A stretch of DNA of 64,000 nt from Myroides odoratus. GTDB taxonomy: Bacteria; Bacteroidota; Bacteroidia; Flavobacteriales; Flavobacteriaceae. Under the pieces are notes generated by a model. That model was not told where the DNA came from. It did not search any database and was given only the letters and a program-made list of their open reading frames with translations. Below are positions 8,752 through 17,428 of this stretch, piece after piece. Location of the stretch: assembly GCF_001549985.1 (NCBI RefSeq), contig NZ_LROZ01000012.1, forward strand, positions 50,584-114,583, written 5' to 3'. Numbering within the stretch: the stretch's first letter is position 1; each line of letters starts with the position of its first letter. The translations under genes were made by a program, and so were the position numbers.

Positions 8752-8892
8752 ATGAAAAAAGATGAAATTTACAAGTATGGAAAAATCCTTTGTTGTGCGG
8801 CTGCAGGCCTAGCTGTATTAGCCGTAGTTTTAAAGAAAACAGTATTTAGTGAAGGAGCATGTTTAGATGAATGTGCAACCGATGAAGACTAA
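8752..8892 (+). CDS. small hypothetical protein with one hydrophobic segment
   Basis: 46 residues: a charged start (MKKDEIYKYGKIL), a hydrophobic helix (about 13-28, CCAAAGLAVLAVVL) and an acidic cysteine-containing tail (FSEGACLDECATDED). It lies between the DUF5670 peptide and CsbD on the same strand, with about 100 and 60 bp gaps. The family is not recognised. It is probably a small inner-membrane stress protein; the open frame and context support it as real. Confidence 0.5.
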   Translation: MKKDEIYKYGKILCCAAAGLAVLAVVLKKTVFSEGACLDECATDED

Positions 8893-8954
8893 ATGGTTAA
8901 GTGAATAATATAGTTCACCGTATAAATTAAATAATAATCATAAAAACGATACCT

Positions 8955-9149
8955 ATGAATAAGTTAGAATTAGAAGGAAAATGGAAAAGAGTAAAAGGAG
9001 CCGTTAAACAAAAATATGGAGAATGGTTTGATAACGATAAAGTTTTCGCTGAAGGGAAATTTGATGAAATAGTAGGGAAGATGCAGGAAAAAAGCGGAAA
9101 AACTCGAGAAGAAATTGAAGATGTAATTCGAAATTGGAAGGAGGAATAA
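8955..9149 (+). CDS. CsbD-family stress protein
   Basis: 64 residues, the normal CsbD length. The sequence LELEGKWKRVKGAVKQKYGE is the CsbD signature, and the rest is charged and helical (EGKFDEIVGKMQEKSGK). CsbD proteins are small soluble proteins induced by general stress in many bacteria; their molecular role is not known. It is the last gene of a small plus-strand stress group (8485-9149) and is followed by two hairpins. Confidence 0.9.
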   Translation: MNKLELEGKWKRVKGAVKQKYGEWFDNDKVFAEGKFDEIVGKMQEKSGKTREEIEDVIRNWKEE

Positions 9150-9185
9150 TATAATTCTGTTTTAGTTCAATATACTAAACTTACG

Positions 9186-9234
9186 AAAAGAGAAGTACTA
9201 AACAGGTATTTCTGCGATAGGCTTCTCTTTTTTT
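9186..9234 (+). terminator. terminator after csbD
   Basis: The 10-bp stem AAAAGAGAAG / CTTCTCTTTT encloses a 26-nt loop and ends in TTTTTTT. Confidence 0.6.
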
Positions 9235-9337
9235 ACTAAAACAGTATAGGTGGTTGATAATCAAGAGTAATCCATCTCAATCGGGTTAAGGTTTGATTGT
9301 TAGGCCCCATATAAAACGTAAGTCTATGAAAAAGAAG

Positions 9338-9375
9338 AAAACCCCGTATGCTAGTCATATGGGGTTTTGTTTTTT
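9338..9375 (+). terminator. second hairpin after csbD
   Basis: The stem AAAACCCC...ATG / CAT...GGGGTTTT is followed by GTTTTTTG. It may back up the csbD terminator or belong to an unseen short RNA at 9240-9340. Confidence 0.65.
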
Positions 9376-10169
9376 GTTACGAGGTGAGGTTTGCTTTTTT
9401 GTGTGGCGGTGAGAAGGTGAGAGGGTGAGGTTTGTTTTTTGTGAGACGTTGAGGCGGTGAGAGGATGAGGTTTGCTCACGCCTAACTTCTCATCGACTCA
9501 TAATCCACACCCAGTATGTCACCCCGACGGAGGAGGGGGCGCATTAGTCACTCAACGCGAGTTATCCTTTTCAGTATTAAAAGCAGGAACTCTATTTTAA
9601 CTAGAACATTCACTTCTTTCTCTTTTCCAATTTCCCCTCTCCAATTTGTGCTTTGTGAGGCGGTGAGGTGGTGAGGTTTGCTCATCGTCTCATAATCCAC
9701 ACCCAGTAATCACCCCGACGGAGGAGGGGTCGCATCTCGCGCTGATACCACGCTATCAAATAGCTGTTTGGTACAACAAACATTGGTTGACGGATTGGTA
9801 CAGTGTTCCGATTAAAGCAGTAACTCTGTTTTAATTAGAAAATTTACTTCTCTCCCTTTTCTTCTCTCCAATTACTTTGTAAGGTTTGCTCATCGCCTCA
9901 TCCTCTCACCTTCTCATAATCTGCACCCAGTATGTCACCCCGACGGAGGAGGGGTCGCATCTCGCGCTGATACCACGCTGTGGAATGGCTATTTGATACA
10001 ATAAACGTTGGTTGACGGATTGGTACAGTGTTCCGATTAAAGAAGGAACTCTATTTTAATTAGAAAATTTACTTCTTTCCCTTTTCTCCTCTCCAATTAC
10101 TTTGTAAGGTTTGCTCACGCCTAACTTCTCATCGTCTCATACTCTCACCGTCCCACCAATCTCATCACT
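9376..10169. repeat. three tandem copies of a dispersed intergenic repeat
   Basis: About 790 bp without a gene. Three imperfect units begin with runs of GGTGAG/GATGAG words, then AATCCACACCCAGTA, then a CACCCCGACGGAGGAGGGG hairpin (9521-9539, 9712-9730, 9937-9955). The second and third units share a further 150 bp (GATACCACGCT, TTGGTTGACGGATTGGTACA, ACTCT-TTTTAA-TAGAA). Reverse-oriented CCTCACC/CTCTCACC words close each unit, so each can fold back on itself. Related copies are at 17.1-17.9 kb and 21.7-22.1 kb. Confidence 0.75.
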
Positions 10170-10171
10170 AT

Positions 10172-10207
10172 AAAAAAACAAAGAGGAAACATAAAGCTTC
10201 CTCTTTG
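10172..10207 (-). terminator. terminator of the Asn/Arg-rich protein gene
   Basis: The stem CAAAGAGGAA / TTCCTCTTTG has a 9-nt loop; read on the minus strand it is followed by TTTTTTT. It lies 36 bp after the stop of the minus-strand gene at 10243. Confidence 0.8.
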
Positions 10208-10242
10208 TATACAGAAAATAACGAAATATAAAAATGTACTAA

Positions 10243-10968
10243 CTAGTAATTGTATCGACTGCCAAAACCATAGCGTTTTGATCTGCGGTTGTTGTGGGAT
10301 GAGTCTGAATTAGAGTCAGTAAAGATTGAATCTCTTGACGTATCCATCGCATCGTAGTTGCGAGATGTTCTTCCTGCAGTGCTACGAGAACGACTACTGC
10401 GTCCTGTTTGCGATTGATTATACGTTTGATCATAGGGCTGATTTTGGCTGTATCGTTGGTCTTGATGACCGTATTCTCTTGGTGAGTTCATGCGGTAAGG
10501 ACGATCATACTCCTCATCATAACGATTGCGAAACGTTTCATTATAACCATAGTTATCGTCGTTGTTTTCGTAACTATTGTCATTGTAATTCTCATTGTAA
10601 TTGGGATGATCTGAGTAACGATCGTTTCTAGCGTAGATCTCTTTGTTGTAATCTCTTTGACGGTTCATTGGATATTCCAAGTTTCTGTCGTAGCTATCCA
10701 TGTAGTTTGAACGTTGATTTGGGTGGTATTCATTGTCGTTGAAATACCCGTCATTTTCATAATCTACATTACTGTCGTATTGTGGATTTCTCGAATTATT
10801 GAATCGATAATCCTCTCTATCATTTGTGTTGTGATTATAATCGTCAAAATGATAATTATCTTGAAACTGATTCTCGTTGTGGTTATCGTAGTTTCTTGAA
10901 TAACCTGAGTTATTTCTGTTGCTTCTTTGGCGATTCGATCTTGATCGGCTGTTATTGCGATTATTCAT
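10243..10968 (-). CDS. disordered Asn/Arg/Tyr/Asp-rich protein
   Basis: 241 residues of low-complexity sequence dominated by N, R, Y, D and S, such as NNRNNSRSRSNRQRSNRNNS at the start and RSSRSRSTAGRTSRNYDAMD near 195-215. It has no signal peptide, membrane segment or folded domain that I recognise. It ends SKRYGFGSRYNY. The alternation of RS-rich ends with an acidic, Tyr-rich middle suggests an intrinsically disordered protein that could bind nucleic acid or condense. It lies in the stress-gene island and resembles the N-terminal half of the KGG protein at 15821 in style, but not in alignable sequence. Its own terminator supports it as real. Confidence 0.65.
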   Translation of the reverse strand: MNNRNNSRSRSNRQRSNRNNSGYSRNYDNHNENQFQDNYHFDDYNHNTNDREDYRFNNSRNPQYDSNVDYENDGYFNDNEYHPNQRSNYMDSYDRNLEYPMNRQRDYNKEIYARNDRYSDHPNYNENYNDNSYENNDDNYGYNETFRNRYDEEYDRPYRMNSPREYGHQDQRYSQNQPYDQTYNQSQTGRSSRSRSTAGRTSRNYDAMDTSRDSIFTDSNSDSSHNNRRSKRYGFGSRYNY

Positions 10969-11373
10969 AGTCTTGAAGTTTTTGTGATTAATAAAAAGTA
11001 GTGACAGCTAGTATTTATTATTTCATTGCTTCAATGTTGTTATAACTAAGGCAAAAGTCATGCAAAAGACTGAATAGTGTTATTATTTTATTTTAATATT
11101 GTTATTAATTCTTCATTAGCTTAAAGACAGAAGTATAGGTTTATACCTCTTGAAAGGTTTTTTTTTATTTAAATTGTTGTTTTTCAAACTATTGTTTCCT
11201 ATTAAGTCTATTTTATTTTTCATCTTTTTATTGATGAGATGTTATACATGTTGTAGAAATAATACCCAATTATTCTACAGTATAAAAGTATTTGAAAAGC
11301 AAGAGATGAAGAATGACAAGGAAGGCTAAGAATTGCATGGTTTTAGTTTTATTAGGTTGAAATAAAAAAGAAC
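10969..11373. other. divergent intergenic region
   Basis: No gene seen. It separates the minus-strand Asn/Arg-rich gene from the plus-strand SDR gene and should carry both promoters. It is AT-rich. The word GACAGCTAGTA at 10999-11015 is found inverted upstream of the KGG gene (near 16480). Confidence 0.4.
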
Positions 11374-12222
11374 ATGATGCAAGAAAAAGAAAAAAAACAG
11401 CAGCCTCCTGGAAGTGAGCACCAAATGAAGAATTACCCGGATCACGGAGAATATACGTATAAAGGACATGCGTTATTTACTGGGAAAACCATATTGATTA
11501 CGGGAGGAGATTCTGGAATAGGAAAAGCGATAGCCATTGCTTTTGCACGGGAAGGTGCAAATGTCGTATTTGTTTATCTATCCGAGCAAGAACGCGAAGA
11601 CGCCGCGGATACGCTTTATTGGATTGAACAAGCAGGCGTAAAAGGATTAGCCATTGAAATGGATTTAAAGCAAGCAGAGAACTGTAAAAAGGTAGTGCAT
11701 CAAACGATTGCATCCTTTGGACAAATTGATGTATTGATTAATAATGCCGCTTTTCAGAAGGAACATAAAGAGTTTAAGGATATTACCCTAGAGGATTGGA
11801 AAACGACTTATGAAACCAATGTAAATGCGTTGTTTTATATGACAAAATACAGCTTGGAGCATATTCCAAAAGGAGGGAGTATCATTCATACAACTTCAGT
11901 AAATGTATACGATCCCAATCCAAGTTTATTGGCCTATGCTTCTACAAAAGCAGCGATTCAAAATATGACAGCCAGTATGAGTAAAATGTTTTTGGAACAA
12001 GGCAAAGAAATTAGAGTAAATGCCGTTGCTCCAGGTCCGGTTTGGACACCGCTAATTCCCACGACACTATCCAATGTGGATACATTTGGACAAAATACGC
12101 CAATAGAACGCCCAGCCCAGCCAAAGGAAATCGCACCCGCCTATATCTTTTTAGCCAGTGAAGATGCAACTTATGTTTCAGGTGCAATTATTGCAGTAAC
12201 AGGAGGGCGGATTACGTTATAA
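11374..12222 (+). CDS. short-chain dehydrogenase, YghA/YdaD-like stress SDR
   Basis: 282 residues with the long N-terminal extension typical of stress-induced SDRs (PPGSEHQMKNYPDHGEYTYK, then KGHALFTGKT). The NAD(P) motif is TGGDSGIG (43-50), NNAA is near 123, and the catalytic residues are Ser175, Tyr188 and Lys192 (YASTK). The physiological substrate of this group is unclear; general-stress regulation is common. Two adjacent ATGs occur at 11374 and 11377. It is followed by a strong terminator and lies between stress genes, which fits a shared regulon. Confidence 0.9.
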   Translation: MMQEKEKKQQPPGSEHQMKNYPDHGEYTYKGHALFTGKTILITGGDSGIGKAIAIAFAREGANVVFVYLSEQEREDAADTLYWIEQAGVKGLAIEMDLKQAENCKKVVHQTIASFGQIDVLINNAAFQKEHKEFKDITLEDWKTTYETNVNALFYMTKYSLEHIPKGGSIIHTTSVNVYDPNPSLLAYASTKAAIQNMTASMSKMFLEQGKEIRVNAVAPGPVWTPLIPTTLSNVDTFGQNTPIERPAQPKEIAPAYIFLASEDATYVSGAIIAVTGGRITL

Positions 12223-12247
12223 ATGATACGAAAAGTATAAAAAAATC

Positions 12248-12299
12248 GAGGACAGTATTCTTTTTTTAAGTAGGGGAGTGCTGTCCTCATTTTTTTTTT
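12248..12299 (+). terminator. terminator of the SDR gene
   Basis: The stem GAGGACAG / CTGTCCTC has a 25-nt loop and is followed by at least nine T. Confidence 0.8.
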
Positions 12300-12773
12300 A
12301 ATACATTACTGTTGAGTTCCTATATAACCTGATATTTTAACCATTTCTAATGGACTAAAATCGACGGAAAAAGAAGGCGAAATAGTGTATTTATACACAA
12401 TATAAAAAGTGTTATTAAATTGTTATACTTTTTAGAAATATGTACATTTGTTGCTTAAATAGAACTGTTTAAAAAATTTAAATCAAATATAAATAACAGA
12501 AGTGGTATATATGAATCATTTTCATATGCGTCACTTTCGTTTTTTTTGTATAATTTGGAAGGAAATAAAGGCTCCTTTTCTTTTTTTGGTAGGGGTATTC
12601 TTGTATCAAAAAAAGAAAAGGGAGGAAGTAAGTTTTACAAGCTGAACGGTTGAGATATCTCTTATTTGTTGAATAATGGTAGTAAAGTACAATTGAACTT
12701 TAAATTAGATTTATTAGGTAGTGAAACTAGTGGGGAGAATTTTGAAAATCAATAAATGAACTAACAAGGTCCG
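12300..12773. other. intergenic region with long inverted repeat
   Basis: No gene supported. An inverted repeat at 12572-12624 pairs CTCCTTTTCTTTTTTTG with CAAAAAAAGAAAAGGGAG around an 18-nt loop; it looks like a bidirectional terminator or an attenuator in the leader of the downstream AraC-type gene. The remainder is AT-rich. Confidence 0.45.
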
Positions 12774-13709
12774 ATGTCTATTACAATCAGCAAAGAAAGA
12801 GTTAAAGCGTTAATTGAAGCGCTTGAAGAATTATCCAAAGGGAATTACACTAGACGGCTTGACTTGAAAGTGGAGCAAGATTGTTTTTCTCATGCTGAAG
12901 TGTTGTTCAATATTTTAGCTGGTGATTATGAAAGTAAATTCAAATATTTTATTTCCTTACAGCCTACGTTGGGGTATGAATTTGTAACGACTAGTATTGT
13001 CAAGATTAGTGCACAAGGACAAATTTTAGATATTTCACTTGTACAAGATAATCAGAAATGCTTTGACGAAACGATATATATTAATCGGAATGTTCTTGAT
13101 TTTTTGGAAGATGACCAACAAGAGAAGTGGATGAAGAATTTTTTACTGTTTCTTCAGACGCCTTCCCATAAAAATTCATTTTCCTTACAGTTGACTGTGG
13201 CGGATAAAAAGCTGAATGGATATTGTGGTTTTCATTATATGGATAAATCTCATGATATTTGGATGAGTTTTGCTTTGGTAAATCCCATTGTTCAACAAGA
13301 TCCATTGACAACGCCTATAAGTTTGGAAAAGCTTCGGAAGATGAGTGAAGAGGAACGGGATAAGATTCAAAAGATACACGCTTTAATTGGAAACAAAGAG
13401 TATGAAAGAATCTATACGATTGAAGAATTGTGTCAGCGATTTGATTTGAGTAAAAATGCGTTTCAAAAGGGATTTAAATTATTGTATAACCAAACGTTTT
13501 ATACCTATTATCTCAATAAGCGGATGGAATATGCCCAACAATTGCTTGCTTATTCCACCTTGTCTATCCAGGCTATTGCTGAAAAGTGCGGTTTTTCAGA
13601 TTATTCAAACTTCTTTCGAAACTTTCAAAAGGTTGTACATCTTAGTCCAGCTCAATATCGCAAACAAAATTACAAAGGGTTGAAAATAGAAGATTATATC
13701 ATCAAGTAA
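12774..13709 (+). CDS. AraC-type regulator with HAMP/PAS-like N-terminus
   Basis: 311 residues. The C-terminal AraC domain covers about 215-300 (LCQRFDLSKNAFQKGFKLLY, then LSIQAIAEKCGFSDYSNFFRNFQ). The N-terminal 200 residues are not a cupin. Residues 10-50 (KALIEALEELSKGNYTRRLD) read like a HAMP linker, and 55-190 like a PAS-type sensor (VKISAQGQILDISLV). No membrane segment is present, so it would be a cytosolic sensor. The architecture is typical of some Bacteroidota regulators, but the ligand is unknown. It precedes a convergent DUF4142 pair and may act on the stress genes. Confidence 0.8.
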   Translation: MSITISKERVKALIEALEELSKGNYTRRLDLKVEQDCFSHAEVLFNILAGDYESKFKYFISLQPTLGYEFVTTSIVKISAQGQILDISLVQDNQKCFDETIYINRNVLDFLEDDQQEKWMKNFLLFLQTPSHKNSFSLQLTVADKKLNGYCGFHYMDKSHDIWMSFALVNPIVQQDPLTTPISLEKLRKMSEEERDKIQKIHALIGNKEYERIYTIEELCQRFDLSKNAFQKGFKLLYNQTFYTYYLNKRMEYAQQLLAYSTLSIQAIAEKCGFSDYSNFFRNFQKVVHLSPAQYRKQNYKGLKIEDYIIK

Positions 13710-13739
13710 ACCGCCTAAATTGAAAGTATTTAGGCGGTT
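13709..13739. terminator. hairpin after the AraC-type gene
   Basis: A perfect 12-bp stem AACCGCCTAAAT / ATTTAGGCGGTT with a 7-nt loop starts at the stop codon. It lacks a clear T-run on either strand. Confidence 0.6.
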
Positions 13740-13769
13740 AGAAAAAAAAATAAAAGCTTAAAAATGTTG

Positions 13770-14351
13770 CTATTTCAGTTGCTTATTTTTAATAAAAGTA
13801 GCCGCTTCTAAATGCGAACGTACTTCTTGTAGGGTCTCATTCAATTGTGTTCTCATGCTGTAATTATCGACATGGTTAATGGCGTCAATCAGGACATCAG
13901 CCGCTTTATTGTGTTTTGAAATGACAACTTCCAGCCATTTTTGATCAAAATTCTTTGCGTTTGTCTTTTCTAAATCTTGTATTTCCTCCCACTGTTTATC
14001 CGATAGATTATGAGGAACGGCGTACATCATATCACTGGCTAAAGCATTGAGCTTTTGCAATCTATTTTCGTGGTGTTTTTCTAGTTCTCCAGCAAAATCG
14101 CGAATCTTTTCATTGTTCGATTTTCGCTTTCCAAGTTTGCCTAATTCTACTTCAAATAATTGATCGTGAACAACATCAACTAAATAAGAAGAATAATCTG
14201 TATTTTTTTGCTCAACTGTATGTTGTTGATTGGCTTTGTTTTGCTCTTTCGCTATTTTTTCAGGCTCTTTTGCGTTTGGTCGGTCTTTGCATGAAGCTAA
14301 AAGTGCAAGCATAAAAAAGGCTAAAAACAGGGTTTTTGTATGTAATTTCAT
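13770..14351 (-). CDS. DUF4142 lipoprotein
   Basis: 193 residues. A lipoprotein signal ends in the lipobox LLASC at Cys21, so the mature protein should be anchored in the envelope. The body is helical and fits DUF4142, with ELGKLGKRKSNNEKIRDFAGELEKHHENRL and the C-terminal segment RSHLEAATFIKNKQ. DUF4142 is a ferritin-like helical domain of unknown function, often found with stress genes. It follows another DUF4142-like lipoprotein by 15 bp, so the two are probably one operon. Confidence 0.85.
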   Translation of the reverse strand: MKLHTKTLFLAFFMLALLASCKDRPNAKEPEKIAKEQNKANQQHTVEQKNTDYSSYLVDVVHDQLFEVELGKLGKRKSNNEKIRDFAGELEKHHENRLQKLNALASDMMYAVPHNLSDKQWEEIQDLEKTNAKNFDQKWLEVVISKHNKAADVLIDAINHVDNYSMRTQLNETLQEVRSHLEAATFIKNKQLK

Positions 14352-14366
14352 AGTTATAAATTTTGG

Positions 14367-14969
14367 TTAAACATAATCTAATAAGTTAACTCCTTGATCA
14401 ATGCGCAATTCAATCTCTTGTATTAATTTGCTGTAGAACGTTTGTAAATCGGAATTTTTGGTATTCTGTTTTAAATCCCATAGTACTTCTCGAATGCTAA
14501 ATTGCAGTTTGATGGTTTCATCCAAAAAATCGCGATCATAGCTGCTGAGATTTGGTGATTCCAATGTATTGATTGTGAATCGAGTGTTGGTTCGAAATAA
14601 GATTTCATTTTGTTTTTCCTTGCTAATCAAGTTTTCCATTTCCTTGAGTGCATGTTCATATTCCAGCAAGATTTGTTCAGCAAATTCCTGAATCTTTGGA
14701 TGCTGACTTTGAGTGATTGCAATTTTGGTATAGTGTAACTGTGTAGCTAATAGGTTGCTAAAACGTTGCTCTAAAACCTCTTGATCGGTGGTATCATAGT
14801 TCGTTTCATAAGAAAAAGGTTCTGTATGTACTGGTTTTGGATTGCTCTCATCTTTATATAGATATTGTTCCGAATTAGATTTGTTTTTACAAGAAGTAAG
14901 AAACAAAAAGACAAAAAACAAGAAGGTAAAGAGGATAACAAATAGTTTGTAATTGAATGATACTCCCAT
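14367..14969 (-). CDS. DUF4142-like lipoprotein
   Basis: 200 residues with a long hydrophobic signal (KLFVILFTFLFFVFLFLTSC) ending in a lipobox Cys. The mature part is helical and acidic, with LLATQLHYTKIAITQSQHPK and IQEFAEQILLEYEHALKEME, which resembles the DUF4142 helix pattern but is more divergent than the downstream gene. Likely a paralogue in the same envelope stress pair. Function unknown. It lies 132 bp after the DUF892 gene with a hairpin in between. Confidence 0.7.
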   Translation of the reverse strand: MGVSFNYKLFVILFTFLFFVFLFLTSCKNKSNSEQYLYKDESNPKPVHTEPFSYETNYDTTDQEVLEQRFSNLLATQLHYTKIAITQSQHPKIQEFAEQILLEYEHALKEMENLISKEKQNEILFRTNTRFTINTLESPNLSSYDRDFLDETIKLQFSIREVLWDLKQNTKNSDLQTFYSKLIQEIELRIDQGVNLLDYV

Positions 14970-14995
14970 AGGTATATGTGTTTAAGTGAATAAAA

Positions 14996-15060
14996 GTGGC
15001 TTACCAAGGATGTTGTTATTATGGTATGAGTAACTATGGAAATTACCTTGTGTAAGCCAC
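14996..15060. terminator. long-loop hairpin between DUF892 and DUF4142 genes
   Basis: GTGGCTTACCAAGG pairs with CCTTGTGTAAGCCAC (one mismatch or bulge) around a 36-nt loop. No T-run is evident, so it may be an attenuator or a processing site rather than a full terminator. Confidence 0.45.
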
Positions 15061-15101
15061 TTGATTTTCAATTCTAGCAATTTTATTGAGCTGAAACTAA
15101 G

Positions 15102-15752
15102 TTATTTTTGCTTTGCTCCTTTATTTTTTGTAGCGCTTGCGCTGTTTCGTTTGGTACTGCTTGAAGAATTTCTTTGCTCTATTTCATCTTCACTATCATC
15201 GTCCTCTTCATTTTCATCTTGCTGCGAATGTTCGTCTTCACCTGCTTCTAGGTTTATGTGACATTCTCCTATTTGTGTAAGCTCGAAATCCGTTTCTTCT
15301 TCTTCTTCAAGGGTTTGTTCTAATAAATTAGCTATTTCATAAGCATCGATGGCCAAGGCAAATTGAATTAATCCACCGTAGGTAGCAATCTCATAGTGCT
15401 CAATTTGTTGAGCAACTACAATGAGCCCTGCATCTCGTACCATGCTACCATCGGGAGTCACCTGGATTATTTTCTTTGTAATAGCCTCAAAGGTTTCCAT
15501 GACACTACACGGCTGCTTTTCGGGTGTTAAGTCTAGCTTTCTGAAGATTCGCTCTAAGCGCATGATTTGTCTACGCGTGACAATTTCATGGTCTTGAAGG
15601 GTGTCTTTCAACTCCTGTGTGGTAGCTGCTTTTATCAGGGGTGGCAAAGCTTCTATGATTGCATGTTCTGTGTTATAAATACCTTTTAACAAGGTGATAA
15701 ACAGTTTTTTGAATTCAGTGCTTGCCTGGGATGTATAATTCGAATTTTTCAT
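15102..15752 (-). CDS. DUF892 ferritin-like protein (YciE/YciF type)
   Basis: 216 residues. Residues about 10-165 form the DUF892 four-helix domain, with LLKGIYNTEHAIIEALPPLI, then EIVTRRQIMRLERIF and QQIEHYEIATYGGLIQFA carrying the metal-type Glu/His positions. The C-terminal 50 residues are a disordered tail, first acidic (EEDDDSEDE) then basic (KRNSASATKNKGAKQK), unusual for the family. YciE/YciF proteins are induced by osmotic and other stress; their chemistry is unproven. It sits between the KGG protein and the DUF4142 pair on the same strand. Confidence 0.87.
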   Translation of the reverse strand: MKNSNYTSQASTEFKKLFITLLKGIYNTEHAIIEALPPLIKAATTQELKDTLQDHEIVTRRQIMRLERIFRKLDLTPEKQPCSVMETFEAITKKIIQVTPDGSMVRDAGLIVVAQQIEHYEIATYGGLIQFALAIDAYEIANLLEQTLEEEEETDFELTQIGECHINLEAGEDEHSQQDENEEDDDSEDEIEQRNSSSSTKRNSASATKNKGAKQK

Positions 15753-15767
15753 ATTTTCTTTTTTTTA

Positions 15768-15797
15768 TAAAAGAAGGAGCAGAGACTCCTTCTTTTA
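15768..15797. terminator. hairpin between KGG and DUF892 genes
   Basis: A perfect 12-bp stem TAAAAGAAGGAG / CTCCTTCTTTTA with a 6-nt loop, in the 68-bp gap between the two minus-strand genes. Confidence 0.6.
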
Positions 15798-15820
15798 ATT
15801 GATATTGGCCTAGCAGTCGA

Positions 15821-16444
15821 TTATCTTCTAGCATTGCTTGTTGAACGTCCGCCACCATGGGATGCACGACCACCCATTCTCGCTATTTCAGTTCTCTTCG
15901 CTTTGCTCATTGCTGCGAAACCTCGACGACCAGTACCTCTATTTGAACCACTAGATGAATTCGAGCGGTTTGTGTTTGAATTATACGATCCTCTTCCTGT
16001 TGAAGATTGACCACTTTGAGAAGTAGAATTATAAGATCTTCTTCCGGAACCTTGGCCCATGTGGTTAGATGAACCTGATGATCTTCTACCAGAGGAAGAA
16101 CCATAGTTAGTATTATTGTAACTAGATGAATTTCCAGATCCTTGAGATCTACCTCGTCTTGATTTAGATACAAAACGTCCTTGTGCATCACGAGGATGGT
16201 CTTCTTCGTCAAAGTTAGAACGGTGATCATAACCATAGTCATCTTCTCCGTCATAATCAAAGTCTTCGTCGTCAAAGAAGTATTCCATGTCTTCTTGATC
16301 CATTTCGTCATCGTAACGCTCATCATCTGCTCCGTCGTCATATCCATGTTCGTAACCTAATTGATAAATCTCTTCTGCCATGTGGTAAAGATGCGATTGT
16401 CTACTACTTTGAGACTGACTGTGTCTTGAATTTTGGTGATTCAT
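15821..16444 (-). CDS. stress protein with C-terminal KGG-type motif, disordered
   Basis: 207 residues. The C-terminus GFAAMSKAKRTEIARMGGRA followed by SHGGG is a KGG/con-10-like motif of stress-induced proteins. The middle (about 95-175) is a Ser/Gly/Arg/Asn-rich low-complexity region, and residues 25-80 are strongly acidic (DDGADDERYDDEMDQEDMEY). PRDAQGRFVSKSRRGRS lies between. Members of this group are small and abundant in stationary phase or desiccation; this one is unusually long because of its disordered parts. First gene of the minus-strand run to DUF892 and DUF4142. Confidence 0.8.
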   Translation of the reverse strand: MNHQNSRHSQSQSSRQSHLYHMAEEIYQLGYEHGYDDGADDERYDDEMDQEDMEYFFDDEDFDYDGEDDYGYDHRSNFDEEDHPRDAQGRFVSKSRRGRSQGSGNSSSYNNTNYGSSSGRRSSGSSNHMGQGSGRRSYNSTSQSGQSSTGRGSYNSNTNRSNSSSGSNRGTGRRGFAAMSKAKRTEIARMGGRASHGGGRSTSNARR

Positions 16445-17064
16445 AATTTCTTTTTTAAAGGGTTAATATGAACTGTGATACTAGCTGTCATAAAAAATTT
16501 CACAGTTGCTAGTAAATGTTCAATTTCTATGCACAAAAAGAAATAATGTTATTTAAAGATAATTTTGCTAATGTGTTTATAGATAGTGTTAAAAAAATAA
16601 ATTACAACAGCTATTCTAGTCTCAATAAGGGATTGAATGCTAGTTGTGTAATTTTTAATATAAAAAAGAATAATATTTATTTTTTATTAAAAATATGTGT
16701 ATTAAAAACTAAAATAGATAATTACACTAGTTTGTTTATTTTTTTTATGTTAAACTATTTTTTATAATCTTGATAAGTTAATGTTTAATTTATAATATAT
16801 TGATTTACAGTATGTTATTGTTTTTTATGATTTCGTTGTATTTTTATAAACTATGTTTATGAAAAATGAATAAAATGTGTATATAATACCCGTATTGTGT
16901 ATTTTATGTGTATTATTTCTACGTATCTTAATTTTTTTATTTGAATTTTATCTTCTTTTTGCTAGTTATAGTGATTAATAGCAATGGTTTTATTAGATTA
17001 TTAGCAATATAATGCTCAAAGAAAAATGAAGCATAAGAAAGTAGGGGTGATCCGTTTTATATGA

Positions 17065-17190
17065 GTTGTAGCAGTTGTGAGGCGGTGAGGTTTGTTCTTT
17101 GTAGGGTGGTGAGAGGGTGAGGTTTGTTCTTTGTGAGGCGGTGAGAAGGTGAGAGGATGAGAGGGTGAGAAGATAAGATGGTGAGGTTTT
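17065..17190. repeat. GGTGAG/GATGAG word repeat block
   Basis: Degenerate tandem words such as GTGAGGCGGTGAG, GGTGAGAGGGTGAGG and GGATGAGAGGGTGAG, the same vocabulary that opens the dispersed repeat units elsewhere. No CACCCC hairpin follows directly. Confidence 0.6.
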
Positions 17191-17428
17191 TGAAATCGGA
17201 GGTTTTATTGATTAAAGAAGATGAGATTAGACTTTACTCATAACCCCATAACCCATAATGGTGAGACATTCTTCTTTAAGCGAAGAAATTATCAAAAAAG
17301 CTTTTGACAAAAAAGCGAAAAGAGTAATGCGTTATGAGATACTCTTTTTCAAAGCAGATAGTAGAAAACCAATTTACTTAAAAGCAAAAAACATCTTTAC
17401 AAAAGACAATGTACTCCCAACGTAAGTC

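Noticed and set aside
9376..10169. tandem GGTGAG repeats as a CRISPR array
   Set aside because: Units are degenerate, of irregular spacing and lack equal-length spacers; no cas genes are nearby.
10326..10631. 101-codon plus-strand frame
   Set aside because: It is antisense to the Asn/Arg-rich gene; its Cys/His-rich residues mirror that gene's codon bias.
15907..16347. 146-codon minus-strand frame
   Set aside because: It overlaps the KGG gene in another frame and reflects its low-complexity codons.
16516..16767. 83-codon plus-strand frame
   Set aside because: It lies in very AT-rich DNA, has residues driven by composition (I, N, F, K, Y, L) and no family pattern, start signal or neighbour that supports it.
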